The notes: generated by a model not told the origin, from the sequence alone. A stretch of 64,000 nucleotides of DNA from Candidatus Brocadia sp. (GCA_021646415.1 SOEU01000009.1:1-64000); one strand, 5' to 3'. Shown: positions 16,960 to 26,578, counted from the stretch's first letter. Numbers and translations are program-made.

Positions 16960-19035
16960 TCACTGTCCTTGTTTTTTTGAAATGACTAGTATTTTGTTCC
17001 AATTTTTATTTGCGTCGATTTCTGAAGCATCTCTGCCGTAAAATGTCTGGCCAAGTTTATAAACGGAATTATCCAGGAGGAAAGGCACTTCCATGTGTTC
17101 TTCTTTAATGTTTTCAATGATAATTTTACAGATAATCCCGGAACGGCCAAATTCCAGATCATGAGTCAAATCTTTTGGGTCAGGTGAACTTATCTGATAC
17201 CAGCCATTTCCCTTATTGGTAACATTCCAGCCGTCACATATTCCCCCATTGCTTTCAGGTATTAAAGAAATTTTACAAGGCTTATCTGTCTTCAAATGAA
17301 AACGGAAGATATTAATGTATCTTGGCACATGCTCGCACCACATGAAAATTTCAGCGCGTTCGCCTTTGACAAAGGGAGAGGTTTCGAAAACAATGACTCC
17401 CTGGTTTGTTTTTCCAAATACTAGAGAGGGATCAACCTTGTCTTCTAAGGGTGGAACACCTGTAATTCCTTTATAGGTGAGTTCGCTTTTTACGGTAAAA
17501 ATTCCGTCTTCCGGTTTTTTCGGTGTTATGTAACTTATTTTATACTGTCCCCCCAGATCTTCAATAATTTGTTTAAATCGTTCAAGAAAAACGTTCATGT
17601 CTTCAGCATGAACGTATGTGCCCCCCGTCTTGATAGAGATATTTTCCAAAATCCCCTGATGCCGAACATCGCCCAGACCAATAACATAAATGTGGATGTC
17701 CCGTTTGTTAGCAAGGGATATCAGGTCATCTGGTTGCTGAACACTTGAATTGTCAAAACCGTCCGACAGAAAGACTAAAGCCCGGAAAGTTTTTGGATCA
17801 GGTGCCGATGGAAACTCTTTTAATCCGCTGTAAACAGCATCCCAGCAAATCGAAAAATCGCTATAGATGCTTTTTTTTGCGAAATTATCAATTGCGTCTT
17901 TTGCAGTTTGTTTATTGGTGGTAAATGGTTGTATAATAAGAGGCGCTTCATCCGATCTGTGAAATTCAGCTATACCTATCTGGTGGGTCTCCTTAAGACG
18001 GTCTATCAAGGATTTTACTCCGGCAAGCATGGTTTCAATGCCATTTCGTTGTGCTTTAATTGAAGCAGAAAAATCCAGCACCAGCATGACTTGAAGTTGA
18101 AAATCGTCTTGCGTATAGAGAAAAGGACGGCTTTCCATATAATCAATTTCTTCATTATTCTCCCAGATTTTCAGGTTCTTCCAATTAAATTTTGACGGGT
18201 CGATCAAAATAGCACGATTACTCTGATCCCGAAGGGAAAAGACAAACTGAATAGTACTGGGCCTTTGGTGTGCTGTAGTAATATTTTTCAGGTGAAGTTT
18301 CGTGAGAGGAGAAGTAATTTTCAGAGAAGGCACTTCAGCAAATACATCCTTGTTTAAAGAATCTGCAATCCGTATCGTGTATAGTTCTTCTCCGGGACGA
18401 AGAGGACTTTTTGGTGTCCATTTAAATTCTCCGTTGCTGGTGGCGTCATTTCTGTAATTGTAAGAACTTGCAATATTTTCTACTATGGAATCATTTCGTA
18501 ACAGAAGGATATCAGCATGATTACCTATATTTGATGTCGCCGACCAGCGAATAGTGATGTCATCATCGATTGCTAATGATGCTCCGGCATAGGGGCTTAT
18601 TATTCTTATATTTTTCTCTTCTTTTACGCCTTCCGCAACAATTTCAATAGTTTTATTTCCGCCATTTGATTTTACATTGATTTCTCCCCGATTCATCCCT
18701 ACAGAAAGTTTATCCCTGTTAATAACGACAGGAATGTTTTTTTCTTCCTGTTTTCCACATGATCCGGATTTTAGAGAGGCCGAAATCCAGTCACTCTCTT
18801 TCGGTATATCAATTTCATACTGTAATGTTTTCACGAAAGACAGAAAAGCCCATTTTTTTTCCCCTTTATTTTTCAGAGTAAAGGGCATTTTGGTTTCTTT
18901 GTTTCCGAAATCCAATTCCGTTGGAACGATTTCAAGAATTGGTTCTACTCTTCCCAGATAAATGAGTATTGCAACCGAAATTATGATGACACAAATTGAG
19001 GAAAAAATTATTTTTCCGGATGATTTTCTCTTCAT
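16960..19035 (-). CDS. Membrane-anchored von Willebrand factor A protein, copy 2
   Basis: A 691-residue paralogue of the protein at 8699-10789 with the same order: short cytoplasmic N-terminus, one membrane segment (about residues 8-26), beta-rich region, sandwich module (IRIISPYAGASLAIDDDITI), vWA domain with DFSASIKAQRNGIETML and VFLSDGFDN, and the C-terminal region with IFMWCEHVPRYINIF. The shared motifs are very close, but the N-terminal 150 residues have diverged. It is transcribed toward CBS copy 2 and divergently from the di-haem peroxidase, sharing with it a regulatory region that contains a dyad. Confidence 0.85.
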   Translation of the reverse strand: MKRKSSGKIIFSSICVIIISVAILIYLGRVEPILEIVPTELDFGNKETKMPFTLKNKGEKKWAFLSFVKTLQYEIDIPKESDWISASLKSGSCGKQEEKNIPVVINRDKLSVGMNRGEINVKSNGGNKTIEIVAEGVKEEKNIRIISPYAGASLAIDDDITIRWSATSNIGNHADILLLRNDSIVENIASSYNYRNDATSNGEFKWTPKSPLRPGEELYTIRIADSLNKDVFAEVPSLKITSPLTKLHLKNITTAHQRPSTIQFVFSLRDQSNRAILIDPSKFNWKNLKIWENNEEIDYMESRPFLYTQDDFQLQVMLVLDFSASIKAQRNGIETMLAGVKSLIDRLKETHQIGIAEFHRSDEAPLIIQPFTTNKQTAKDAIDNFAKKSIYSDFSICWDAVYSGLKEFPSAPDPKTFRALVFLSDGFDNSSVQQPDDLISLANKRDIHIYVIGLGDVRHQGILENISIKTGGTYVHAEDMNVFLERFKQIIEDLGGQYKISYITPKKPEDGIFTVKSELTYKGITGVPPLEDKVDPSLVFGKTNQGVIVFETSPFVKGERAEIFMWCEHVPRYINIFRFHLKTDKPCKISLIPESNGGICDGWNVTNKGNGWYQISSPDPKDLTHDLEFGRSGIICKIIIENIKEEHMEVPFLLDNSVYKLGQTFYGRDASEIDANKNWNKILVISKKQGQ

Positions 19036-19148
19036 TTTTCAAAGCTCCTCATAACGAATGGTTTAACATTTCACCCAATGAATGGATTTCTTCCGTGAGC
19101 AAACATTAAATCATTTCAAATCAAATAAAATCAATAAAATTATAGTAT

Positions 19149-19184
19149 GTTTGTAAAATAAATGCTTTTGACATTTTTACAAAC
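19149..19184. promoter_or_regulatory. Operator-like dyad between divergent promoters
   Basis: Ten-base arms GTTTGTAAAA (19149-19158) and TTTTACAAAC (19175-19184) are exact inverted repeats with centres about 26 bases apart. The right arm lies in the spacer of the rightward promoter; a leftward TATAAT (plus-strand 19139-19144) lies just beyond the left arm. Placement suggests a repressor or activator site for both genes. Confidence 0.55.
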
Positions 19185-19196
19185 GATATATATATT
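19168..19196 (+). promoter_or_regulatory. Promoter of the di-haem peroxidase
   Basis: TTGACA at 19168-19173, a 17-base spacer and TATATT at 19191-19196, about 110 bases before the ATG. Only one base differs from the consensus -10 box. Confidence 0.7.
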
Positions 19197-19305
19197 TGTA
19201 ATATTTGCAATTAAGAAGTAATCCCCGGAGTGTAGCAAGGTTTTTTTGAAAAACGATAAATAAAAAGCACGGGTTTCCATATTACCTGACAATAAAGGAG
19301 GACAG

Positions 19306-20385
19306 ATGAAAATAACGAAATTTGCTGCGATGGTGAGCTATTTATTGACTTTTGCCTTTGTTATTGTTGTGTTTCAGACAATTACTATTGCAAACGAATC
19401 ACAGAGGCAAATAGGTTATGGTAGAGGTGGAAGGATGCAGGGTGGTACTGTGTCGGAACGTACAAAAGAACCTATTCAGCCAATCCCATTCAGCTTTGAC
19501 TACGACAGGGCAAAGATAGAATTAGGAAAGAAATTGTTCTTTGAACCCAGATTGTCCAAATCCGGCTGGATCAGTTGTAATTCCTGTCACAACCTCTCGA
19601 CAGGCGGTGTGGACAATTTGCCAACCTCTATTGGACATAAATGGGCCTTTGGCCCGATAAATTCACCTACTGTTCTGAATGCAAAATTCAATATGGCTCA
19701 ATTCTGGGATGGCAGAGCAAAGGATCTGAGAGAACAGGCGAAAGGACCTGTAGCCAATCCTATGGAAATGGCTTCGAACCATGAACTTGCTGTAAGTGTA
19801 TTGCAATCAATACCGGCATATGTACAATGGTTTAAGGAAGTATATAAAGACGAGAAAATTACCATTGATAATGTTGCTGATGCTATTGCTGCGTTTGAAG
19901 AGACTTTAACCACGCCAAATTCTAGATTTGACTGGTGGTTAAAAGACTACGATGACAAAATTACCGATGCTGAAAAGGACGGATATGATCTTTTTAAGGA
20001 TAAAGGTTGCATAGCCTGCCATTACGGTTTTGGCGTAGGAGGAAACTCTTTCCAGAAATTCGGGGTTGCAAAGCCGTATGAAAAAGACACGCAGACTCTT
20101 GGCAGATACAACGTAACAAAGGATGAGAAAGATAAATATGTTTTCAAAGTTCCATTGCTGAGAAATATTGAACTTACGGCTCCTTATTTTCATGATGCCA
20201 GCACCTGGAGTTTGCGTGAGGCTGTAAATACTATGGCCGAATATCAGTTGGGACTGAAACTTACTGAAGAGGAAACGAACAAGATTGTTGCATTCTTGCG
20301 CACCTTAACAGGAGATCAGCCTGAAATTATTCTTCCGACTCTGCCGCCCTCAAATGAAAATACTCCGAAACCAAACCGGAATTGA
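19306..20385 (+). CDS. Di-haem cytochrome c peroxidase (MauG/CcpA family)
   Basis: A 359-residue exported protein: signal peptide (about residues 1-30), then two c-type haem motifs, CNSCH at residues 91-95 and CIACH at 235-239. Other family blocks are FFEPRLSKSG, the SPTVLNAKFNMAQFWDGRAK segment, the methionine-bearing GPVANPMEMA, and VPLLRNIELTAPYFHD near the second domain. The enzyme reduces hydrogen peroxide to water in the periplasm with electrons from small cytochromes. AAAGGAGG stands before the ATG. The tail after residue 340 is proline-rich. MauG-like roles in protein modification are an alternative. Confidence 0.93.
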   Translation: MKITKFAAMVSYLLTFAFVIVVFQTITIANESQRQIGYGRGGRMQGGTVSERTKEPIQPIPFSFDYDRAKIELGKKLFFEPRLSKSGWISCNSCHNLSTGGVDNLPTSIGHKWAFGPINSPTVLNAKFNMAQFWDGRAKDLREQAKGPVANPMEMASNHELAVSVLQSIPAYVQWFKEVYKDEKITIDNVADAIAAFEETLTTPNSRFDWWLKDYDDKITDAEKDGYDLFKDKGCIACHYGFGVGGNSFQKFGVAKPYEKDTQTLGRYNVTKDEKDKYVFKVPLLRNIELTAPYFHDASTWSLREAVNTMAEYQLGLKLTEEETNKIVAFLRTLTGDQPEIILPTLPPSNENTPKPNRN

Positions 20386-20908
20386 TGTTTTGTTGGATAT
20401 CAGAAAAACCAATCATGGTAGTATCAGCGCTTCGGCATCTTTAAACGCTTAGTAAAACGTGTAAGAAAGCAAAAAGAGGGATGGTGGCGAAGCGGAGAAA
20501 AGATGGTAAAAAGAAATTCCGTTTTTATTAATGTGTTTTCTCTGCGCCCTCTGCGGCGAACTGTTGCCATATTTTTTCCCTTCAGCCTTTTAAATATTTT
20601 TGATAATGCTCTTTCCTTAAAAATTATGAAGCGTTTTCATGGCGTTGCGATTCCCTTTTCCCACTCTAACGATTTCTTTGCCGTTGATATTAGTCTTAAG
20701 GCTTGAATTAATGAGGTTTTATGTTATAGTATAGCAAAAAGTCGAAATATTCTTGGCACAACAAAGCCGCAACCAAAGATCCCCACGCTTTCTGCTCTTC
20801 GAAGGGGGCATAGGGGAGGGTGTAAAAAACTTTCCCAAACTTGCCCTCGTGAAAACGGGGAGTAAAAATTTCAACAAATAATATTACTATGATTAAAAGG
20901 AGAATACC
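20386..20908 (+). other. Gene-free region with a candidate dapA promoter and repeats
   Basis: No gene supported. CTCTGCGCCCTCTGCGG near 20540 belongs to a repeat type also seen at 34750-34850. TTGAAT (20703-20708), 16 bases, TATAGT (20725-20730) make a plausible promoter for dapA. The leader that follows holds a GGGGGCATAGGGGAGGGTG block near 20803 like the other G/C-run repeats. Confidence 0.5.
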
Positions 20909-21778
20909 ATGTTCGAGGGCTCATTTGTAGCATTAGTAACACCCTTTAAAAATGGACAAATCGACTATGCAAAGCTGAAAGAACTCATAGAATTTCATAT
21001 AAAAAACGGGACAAATGGAATCGTTCCTTGTGGTACAACCGGTGAGTCTGCCACAGTTTCGTTTGATGAGCACGAACGGATGATCGGTGAAGTTGTGAGC
21101 ATGGTTGGTGGAAGGATACGGGTTCTGGCGGGAGCAGGTTCAAATAACACTATGGAAGCTCTGCGTTTGACCAAACATGCCAAAAAAGTAGGGGCAGATG
21201 GGGCATTGCTTATTACACCTTACTACAATAAACCCACCCCGGAGGGACTCTACCGGCATTATAAATTAATAGCGGAAGAGGTTGATATTCCTATTGTGAT
21301 ATACAATGTACCTTCCAGGACGGGCATATCTATATTGCCGGAAACGGTAGCGAAGCTTTCGGTGATCAAAAATATCGTTGGAATAAAAGAGGCCAGTGGC
21401 AGCATTGATCAAACGACTCAGATATTGCAGCTTTGCAACATCGAGGTTCTTTCGGGAGACGATTCTCTCACCCTGCCGATTATGTCAGTGGGGGGGAAAG
21501 GGGTGATATCCGTAGTGGCCAACATTGTACCGTCGGATACGGCCGCATTAACCCGTTATTGTCTGGAAGGTAATTTCGAAGCGGCCAGGAAATGTCATCA
21601 CAAACTTTTTCCACTGTGCAAGGGCATGTTTATTGAAACCAATCCCATTCCCGTAAAAACCGCTATGAAACTTTTGGGAAGAATAAACGGAGAGATGCGT
21701 TTGCCGTTGTGTGATATGACGAAGGAACACGAGAACCAATTAATTGGTACGCTAAGAAATTACGGTTTAATGCCATAG
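20909..21778 (+). CDS. dapA: 4-hydroxy-tetrahydrodipicolinate synthase
   Basis: A 289-residue (beta/alpha)8 aldolase that condenses pyruvate with aspartate semialdehyde, the first committed step to diaminopimelate and lysine. The start MFEGSFVALVTPFKNG is typical. GTTGESATV binds pyruvate, the active-site Tyr lies in VIYNVPSRTG, and the Schiff-base lysine is K160 in GIKEASGS. Length and blocks are complete. An AAAAGGAG site stands before the ATG. No other lysine gene is adjacent. Confidence 0.97.
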   Translation: MFEGSFVALVTPFKNGQIDYAKLKELIEFHIKNGTNGIVPCGTTGESATVSFDEHERMIGEVVSMVGGRIRVLAGAGSNNTMEALRLTKHAKKVGADGALLITPYYNKPTPEGLYRHYKLIAEEVDIPIVIYNVPSRTGISILPETVAKLSVIKNIVGIKEASGSIDQTTQILQLCNIEVLSGDDSLTLPIMSVGGKGVISVVANIVPSDTAALTRYCLEGNFEAARKCHHKLFPLCKGMFIETNPIPVKTAMKLLGRINGEMRLPLCDMTKEHENQLIGTLRNYGLMP

Positions 21779-21895
21779 CGTAACAACCATCACCACGTAT
21801 TCCTCAGTCCAATTTAATGCTACACAAATTTCCCCAAATTTAATTACCTAAGTTTTCGTGACAAACTCATCTTGAATATATTTAGGAGAAACATT

Positions 21896-22924
21896 ATGAA
21901 GGCTGTCGTTTTTTATGAGCATGGCGGGGTAGATAGGTTAACGTATACAGATATGGAGAAACCAAAAATTTCTCCCTATGAAGTACTGGTGAAGGTAAAA
22001 GCTTGTGCACTGAATCATTTAGATATCTGGGTAAGGCAGGGATTGCCCGGCATTGAGATCCCTATGCCACATGTACTGGGTAGTGATGTTGTTGGTGAGG
22101 TGGCAGAGGTCGGAATGGAGGTAAAGAATTTCAGGCCGGGCGACAATGTCCTCATTGCCCCCGGCGTTCGCTGCAGGAAGTGTGTGTATTGCATCACGAA
22201 CAACGACAGCATGTGTAATAGTTTCAAGATAATGGGGTTTCAGGTCCAGGGAGGTTATGCAGAATTTGCAAGGGCCCATGTGGACAATATTATCCCCATC
22301 TCCAATAAGTTTTCCTTTGAGGAGTGGGCGGCCATTCCTTTGGTGTTTTTAACGGCATGGCACATGCTCATTACCCGGGGACAACTTAGACCGGGGGAGA
22401 ACGTATTGATCCACGCGGCCGGCAGCGGCATCGGCAGCGCTGCTATTCAGATTGCCCGTCTGGCAGGCGCACGCGTGATTACTACAGCCCGGGGGAAGGA
22501 AAAACTGGAAAAGGCAAAACAATTGGGTGCTGATGAGGTCATAGACTATTCGAAAGAGGATTATCCAGAAAGGGTAAAACTTATAACGAATAACAAAGGG
22601 GTGGATCTTATCTTCGAACATATCGGGCCGGATACGTGGGAAAAGAATCTGCAATGTCTTACGAAGGGGGGGAGGATGGTGGTGTGTGGTGCCACAAGCG
22701 GTCCCACAACAACCATAGACATCCGGTTTCTGTTCATGAAGCAGCATGCGATTATTGGCTGTTATATGGGTAGTAAAAAGGAACTTCTGGATGTTTTGAA
22801 CCTGGTAGAATTGGGAAGACTGAAACCCGTAATTGACAGCGTATTCCCTTTAAAAGAAGCCCCGGCAGCCCAGCAGAAGATGTTAAACAGAGAAAATTTT
22901 GGAAAGATTGTGTTAAAAATCTAA
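21896..22924 (+). CDS. Zinc-dependent alcohol dehydrogenase family protein
   Basis: A 342-residue medium-chain dehydrogenase. The N-terminal catalytic domain has HLDIWVRQG and the structural-zinc cysteines CRKCVYCITNNDSMC; the Rossmann part has the NAD(P) loop HAAGSGIGSAAIQIARLAGA. The start MKAVVFYEHGG follows TTAGGAG; an in-frame ATG 24 bases earlier precedes this site and is less likely. Substrate cannot be told from sequence; the family includes alcohol dehydrogenases and quinone or enoyl reductases. It is the last intact gene before a block of remnants. Confidence 0.9.
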   Translation: MKAVVFYEHGGVDRLTYTDMEKPKISPYEVLVKVKACALNHLDIWVRQGLPGIEIPMPHVLGSDVVGEVAEVGMEVKNFRPGDNVLIAPGVRCRKCVYCITNNDSMCNSFKIMGFQVQGGYAEFARAHVDNIIPISNKFSFEEWAAIPLVFLTAWHMLITRGQLRPGENVLIHAAGSGIGSAAIQIARLAGARVITTARGKEKLEKAKQLGADEVIDYSKEDYPERVKLITNNKGVDLIFEHIGPDTWEKNLQCLTKGGRMVVCGATSGPTTTIDIRFLFMKQHAIIGCYMGSKKELLDVLNLVELGRLKPVIDSVFPLKEAPAAQQKMLNRENFGKIVLKI

Positions 22925-22932
22925 AAAGGTTT

Positions 22933-23232
22933 CACCCGATTGCAGTAGACCACCATTTCCCGCCATGGAGAAAAGGGACGCAGCCTTACGGCACCTTTCG
23001 TCAATTACCGGGCTATAATATTTATGCCCTGAAAGAGCTCGGTGTCAAACAGATTGTTTCACGGTCAGGCCCTGGGGTTATTAATACATCCTATCAAATC
23101 GGTGAATGTGTTATGGTAGATGACGTTGTGGATGAGACGCTCGGCAAGGAATCTACGCTTTATAAAAATCAGGGTATGGGATTTATTCGCCAGTCACCGG
23201 TCTTCTGTACTACATATTATGGGAATGTATGA
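22933..23232 (+). pseudogene. Remnant of an MTAP-family purine nucleoside phosphorylase
   Basis: A frame of about 100 codons without start reads HHFPPWRKG, then NIYALKELGVKQIVS, YQIGECVMVDDVVDET and QGMGFIRQSPVFC. These correspond in order to the middle of methylthioadenosine/purine phosphorylases (RANIYAL, ALKELGV, PGDxVIVDQFIDxT, QSPVFC). The N-terminal phosphate-binding loop and the entire C-terminal half are missing and conserved positions (such as the VGS loop) are changed, so it is dead. It begins nine bases after the alcohol dehydrogenase stop. Confidence 0.65.
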
Positions 23233-23282
23233 AAGATTCATTGAAAAATCTAAACATCAATTTTCCCGATAAAGATTTGATA

Positions 23283-23557
23283 GATCCATTTGTTGGTCTT
23301 CGTTTAGAAACGTCCTGACAAAGAGGCTGCGGTTCAAACTAAGGGGTGATATTGGCGGTTTTGATATTTCTGATGATACATCTGACCTTTCATGGCAAGC
23401 CGTGGGACTCCTTGAATATGACATTTCGCAGAGAATTGTTCTGGGAGCCGGTTACCGCGCACTGGACATAAGATATGAAACGGAAAGCGGAGATGATAAG
23501 AATGGAATAGATGCCACGATTCATGGGCCTATTTTAGGAGTAGGATTCCGTTTCTGA
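23283..23557 (+). pseudogene. Remnant of an outer-membrane beta-barrel protein C-terminus
   Basis: The frame DPFVGLRLETS shifts by one base near 23313-23320 and goes on as KRLRFKLRGDIGGFDI, GLLEYDISQRIVLGAGYRAL and finally HGPILGVGFRF followed by a stop. Alternating strands and a terminal Phe are typical of the last strands of outer-membrane barrels. No start or N-terminal part is present. Confidence 0.65.
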
Positions 23558-23593
23558 TACCTTGTTTCTTCCCGCAACTGTTGGGGGGGAGAT

Positions 23594-24388
23594 CCCAAAG
23601 TGCTGGCAGACCCGCAAGGCCGGAAATGGCGTGACATGATCCAGAATGGCAAAGGTGCAGACGCAGCGGTCGAAATGATAATTGCCTTCTCCCAGGGAAC
23701 ATTCCCGAAGGCCTTGCTTTCTCTCCCCGGTACTGCAGCCTACCGCTCGGCATGGCGGGAGATAATCAAGGCGGCAGAAGAGGCGAACGATCCCGGTCGC
23801 TTCACCGCCTTCATTGGCTACGAGTGGACATCAAACACTGGCGGGAACAACCTGCACCGTAATGTGATCTTCCGCGACAACGGCACAAAGGCAGGACAGG
23901 TCGAACCTTTCATCACGATGAAGCAGTACGGCAGCGATAATCCCCGTGACCTGTGGAAATGGATGGCTGCGTTCGAAGAGAAGACCGGCGGTGACGTGCT
24001 GGCTATTGCACATAACGGCAACCTGAGCAATGGCCGCATGTTTCCGATCATAGAATCGTTCACTGGCAAGCCGGTTGATCGCGAGTATGCCGCGAATAGG
24101 GCGTGCTGGGAACGCCTCTATGAAGCAACACAGATCAAGGGTGACGACGAGACACATCCGTTTCTTTCTTCAAACGACGAGTTCGCCAACTTCGAGCGTT
24201 GGGACAAGGGCAACCTGGACCTCGGCGAACTCAAGAAGCCAGAGATGCTGGAGTTCGAGTATGCCCGCTCGGCACTTAAAAATGGCCTCAATCTCGAACA
24301 GCAGTTCTGCATCAAGATGCCAAAGGAAGTCCCCATGACCGTACAGGAGCGCGCCTGTACTTCCCCGATATGGTATATACCTGAGTGA
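23594..24388 (+). pseudogene. DUF3604 protein fragment, N-terminus missing and internally deleted
   Basis: The open frame of about 263 codons begins inside the domain (VLADPQGRKWRDMI), passes FTAFIGYEWTSNTGGNNLHR and VLAIAHNGNLSNGRMFP (metal-binding His region), and ends with MTVQERACTSPIWYIPE, the family's normal C-terminus. DUF3604 proteins are usually over 600 residues. About 150 N-terminal residues are missing, and a large piece is lost near GLNLEQQ/FCIKMPKE (about 24300). There is no start codon with a binding site. An in-frame deletion kept the end intact. Confidence 0.65.
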
Positions 24389-24450
24389 AATTTGAAATTC
24401 GAAGATAGAGGAGTTTGTGATGAGAAACTAACGAATGCAAAGGCTAAGAA

Positions 24451-24946
24451 ATGAACCTCAAAACCTTCTTTTTCATGATAATCTGGTTGATTGCCCTTGC
24501 GGGTGTTATTCACGCGCATGAAGTAAGACCTGCCTGTCTTGAACTGCGCCAGACTGGACAAGAAACCTACGAGATGCTCTGGAAGGTTCCTGCGCGGAGT
24601 GATCAGCGTCTGGGTATCTATGTGCACTTGCCAGATTGCTGTGAACGGAGCGGAGCTACAAAAAGCTACGCAACAGAAGATGCATTTATTGAGCGCTGGA
24701 CTGTTCGTTGCAAAAGTGGGCTCGTTGGACAATGTATTACCATTGATGGCCTTGATGCAACGCTTACTGAGGTTTTGGTTCGTCTGGAGTGGGCAAGATG
24801 GGACCATACAGATAGCGCGACTAACCCCTTCGTCACCGTCATTCATTGTTGAGGCTGTTCCCAATGGGATGCATATCTTTACTACGTACCTTGTTCTTGG
24901 TGTAGAGCATATTCTTCTCGGGCAGCGTATGGTATCGGGTCGATAG
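24451..24946 (+). pseudogene. Frameshifted, truncated HupE/UreJ-like protein
   Basis: The first frame has a signal peptide and HAHEVRPACLELRQTGQETY, the exported N-terminal domain of HupE/UreJ_2-type proteins. Near 24785-24800 the homology moves to another frame (QDGTIQIARLTPSSPSFIVE), then TTYLVLGVEHILLG, the beginning of the membrane domain, after which all similarity stops. The six or so membrane helices and metal-binding part are missing. One frameshift plus truncation make it inactive. Confidence 0.65.
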
Positions 24947-25273
24947 CGAGCTTCTGGACCATCGAACGAGTGGTTGGGTTCTGGTCATAATATATATGGT
25001 AAACCTGGATACCAATGTGTGCTGCAAAAGGGAGGGGTTCATGCAGAAGAAACTGATTAAGGATTGCTTGTGCATTTCCTGTCGAAAAATATCTTTGCCA
25101 TGGTTTCCGGTATTATTTGCTATCAGGCATTTTCCTTTTGAATTATAGTGCACACGGCAGCAATTCAGCTTACTCATTGCTCTAACCATGAAAAGAAAGC
25201 CTTGCATATTATGCCCAGATTAGTATAATTATTTTTTTATTTTCACTTTCTATAAATCAATAGGACTGGTGGA
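24947..25273 (+). promoter_or_regulatory. Gene-free region with a candidate hisS promoter
   Basis: No gene seen. TTGCAT (25202-25207), 16 bases, TATAAT (25224-25229) form a good promoter 45 bases before the hisS start. I see no T-box-like structure. Confidence 0.55.
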
Positions 25274-26578
25274 ATGAACGTAAATACGTGGAAGAAAACT
25301 GAGTATGCCTTTAGAGCGCCCAGGGGTACGGAAGACGTATTACCGACGAAATGGGCTTTATGGCGAAAGCTTGAGGAAGTCGGACGGCAGGAGTTTGAAC
25401 TTTGCGGATACTATGAAATTCGCACCCCGATTTTTGAGGATACTCGCTTATTTGTCAGAAGTATTGGGGAGGCTACGGATATTGTTGAGAAGGAGATGTA
25501 CACCTTTGCTGATAGTGAAGACTCGAGCATAACCCTGCGTCCCGAAAACACAGCGCCTGTTATGCGGGCATATTTAGAGTATGAGTTGTATAAGACAAAA
25601 AAATTCCAAAAATTTTACTATATTGGTCCTCAATTCAGAAAGGAACGTCCACAGGCTGGAAGGCTTCGCCAATTCCACCAGATGGGTATAGAAGCGGTGG
25701 GTGCCACTGACCCTTTGCTTGATGTGGAAACTATCAGTGTAGCCACCCGGATATTCGACCGCATTGGTCTGAAGGGATACAAGGTCAAGATTAATTCCAT
25801 AGGGTGTGAAAAATGCAGACCTGTTTTTAGAAATATCCTTAAAGAGAAACTCTGTGAACATGAAAAAGAGTTATGTGATCTCTGTCAGTCACGGCTAACC
25901 CGGAATGTATTTCGCATCCTGGATTGTAAAAATGAGAAATGTAAAACGATTAGCCATACTATGCCTTCCATTAATGATTATTTGTGTGGAGAATGCCATT
26001 CTCATGCGAAAGCAGTAAGGGAATCGCTTTTGGAGATTGGTATTCCTTATATTGCAGATGCTCATCTGGTACGAGGACTGGATTATTATACAAAAACTGT
26101 CTACGAAATCACCCACTTGTCACTAGGAGCCCGTGATGCCATTTGCGCTGGCGGGAGATATGACAATCTGATTTCCGATATTGGGGGCCCTCCTATCGGT
26201 TCTGTCGGATTTGCTATCGGGATGGAGGCAACAATCCTTGCTCTTGAAAATGTTATGGCAAAGAACAAATCTGTTTATCAGGAGATTTCTGTTCCTTCCC
26301 CCCTGGTGTATATCGTTTCTATTGGGGAAGAAACGAAAAAAAAATGTTTCTACCTGCTCAATCTTTTGAGAAAGGCAGATATTTCTGCTGATTTTGATTA
26401 CGAAGGAAGAAGTCCCAAGGCACAAATGCGCACGGCAAATAAATTAGGGGTAAAATACGTTGTGGTGTTGGGTCCCGATGAACTTGCCCGCGGTGACGTC
26501 AAGGTCAAGGTGATGGAAACGAGCGAAGAAATTTCTCTAAAACAAAGCGAAATCCTTAAATGGTTCCAGAATCAATAG
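25274..26578 (+). CDS. hisS: Histidyl-tRNA synthetase
   Basis: A 434-residue class II aminoacyl-tRNA synthetase. Motif 1 is in the first 60 residues (APRGTEDVLP), motif 2 is RPENTAPVMRAYLEYEL with FYYIGPQFRKERPQAGRLRQ, the histidine-specific loops are LVRGLDYYTKTVYEI and GGRYDNLI, and motif 3 is GFAIGMEA. The C-terminal anticodon-binding domain is complete (SADFDYEGRSPKAQMRTANK). The insertion carries several Cys pairs (CEKCRP, CDLCQS, CKTI, CGEC), which could bind zinc, as in some bacterial HisRS. aspS follows 50 bases on, the common bacterial order. Confidence 0.97.
   Translation: MNVNTWKKTEYAFRAPRGTEDVLPTKWALWRKLEEVGRQEFELCGYYEIRTPIFEDTRLFVRSIGEATDIVEKEMYTFADSEDSSITLRPENTAPVMRAYLEYELYKTKKFQKFYYIGPQFRKERPQAGRLRQFHQMGIEAVGATDPLLDVETISVATRIFDRIGLKGYKVKINSIGCEKCRPVFRNILKEKLCEHEKELCDLCQSRLTRNVFRILDCKNEKCKTISHTMPSINDYLCGECHSHAKAVRESLLEIGIPYIADAHLVRGLDYYTKTVYEITHLSLGARDAICAGGRYDNLISDIGGPPIGSVGFAIGMEATILALENVMAKNKSVYQEISVPSPLVYIVSIGEETKKKCFYLLNLLRKADISADFDYEGRSPKAQMRTANKLGVKYVVVLGPDELARGDVKVKVMETSEEISLKQSEILKWFQNQ

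Noticed and set aside
20503-20706. Open frame containing CTCTGCGCCCTCTGCGG
   Set aside because: The frame is created by a repeat and lacks homology; no CDS called.
20731-20908. Lysine riboswitch before dapA
   Set aside because: No long conserved core or multi-helix pattern visible; leader contains only repeat-like G-runs.
24118-24864. Long minus-strand frame over the DUF3604 and HupE remnants
   Set aside because: The plus-strand frames show real homology to families; this one does not.
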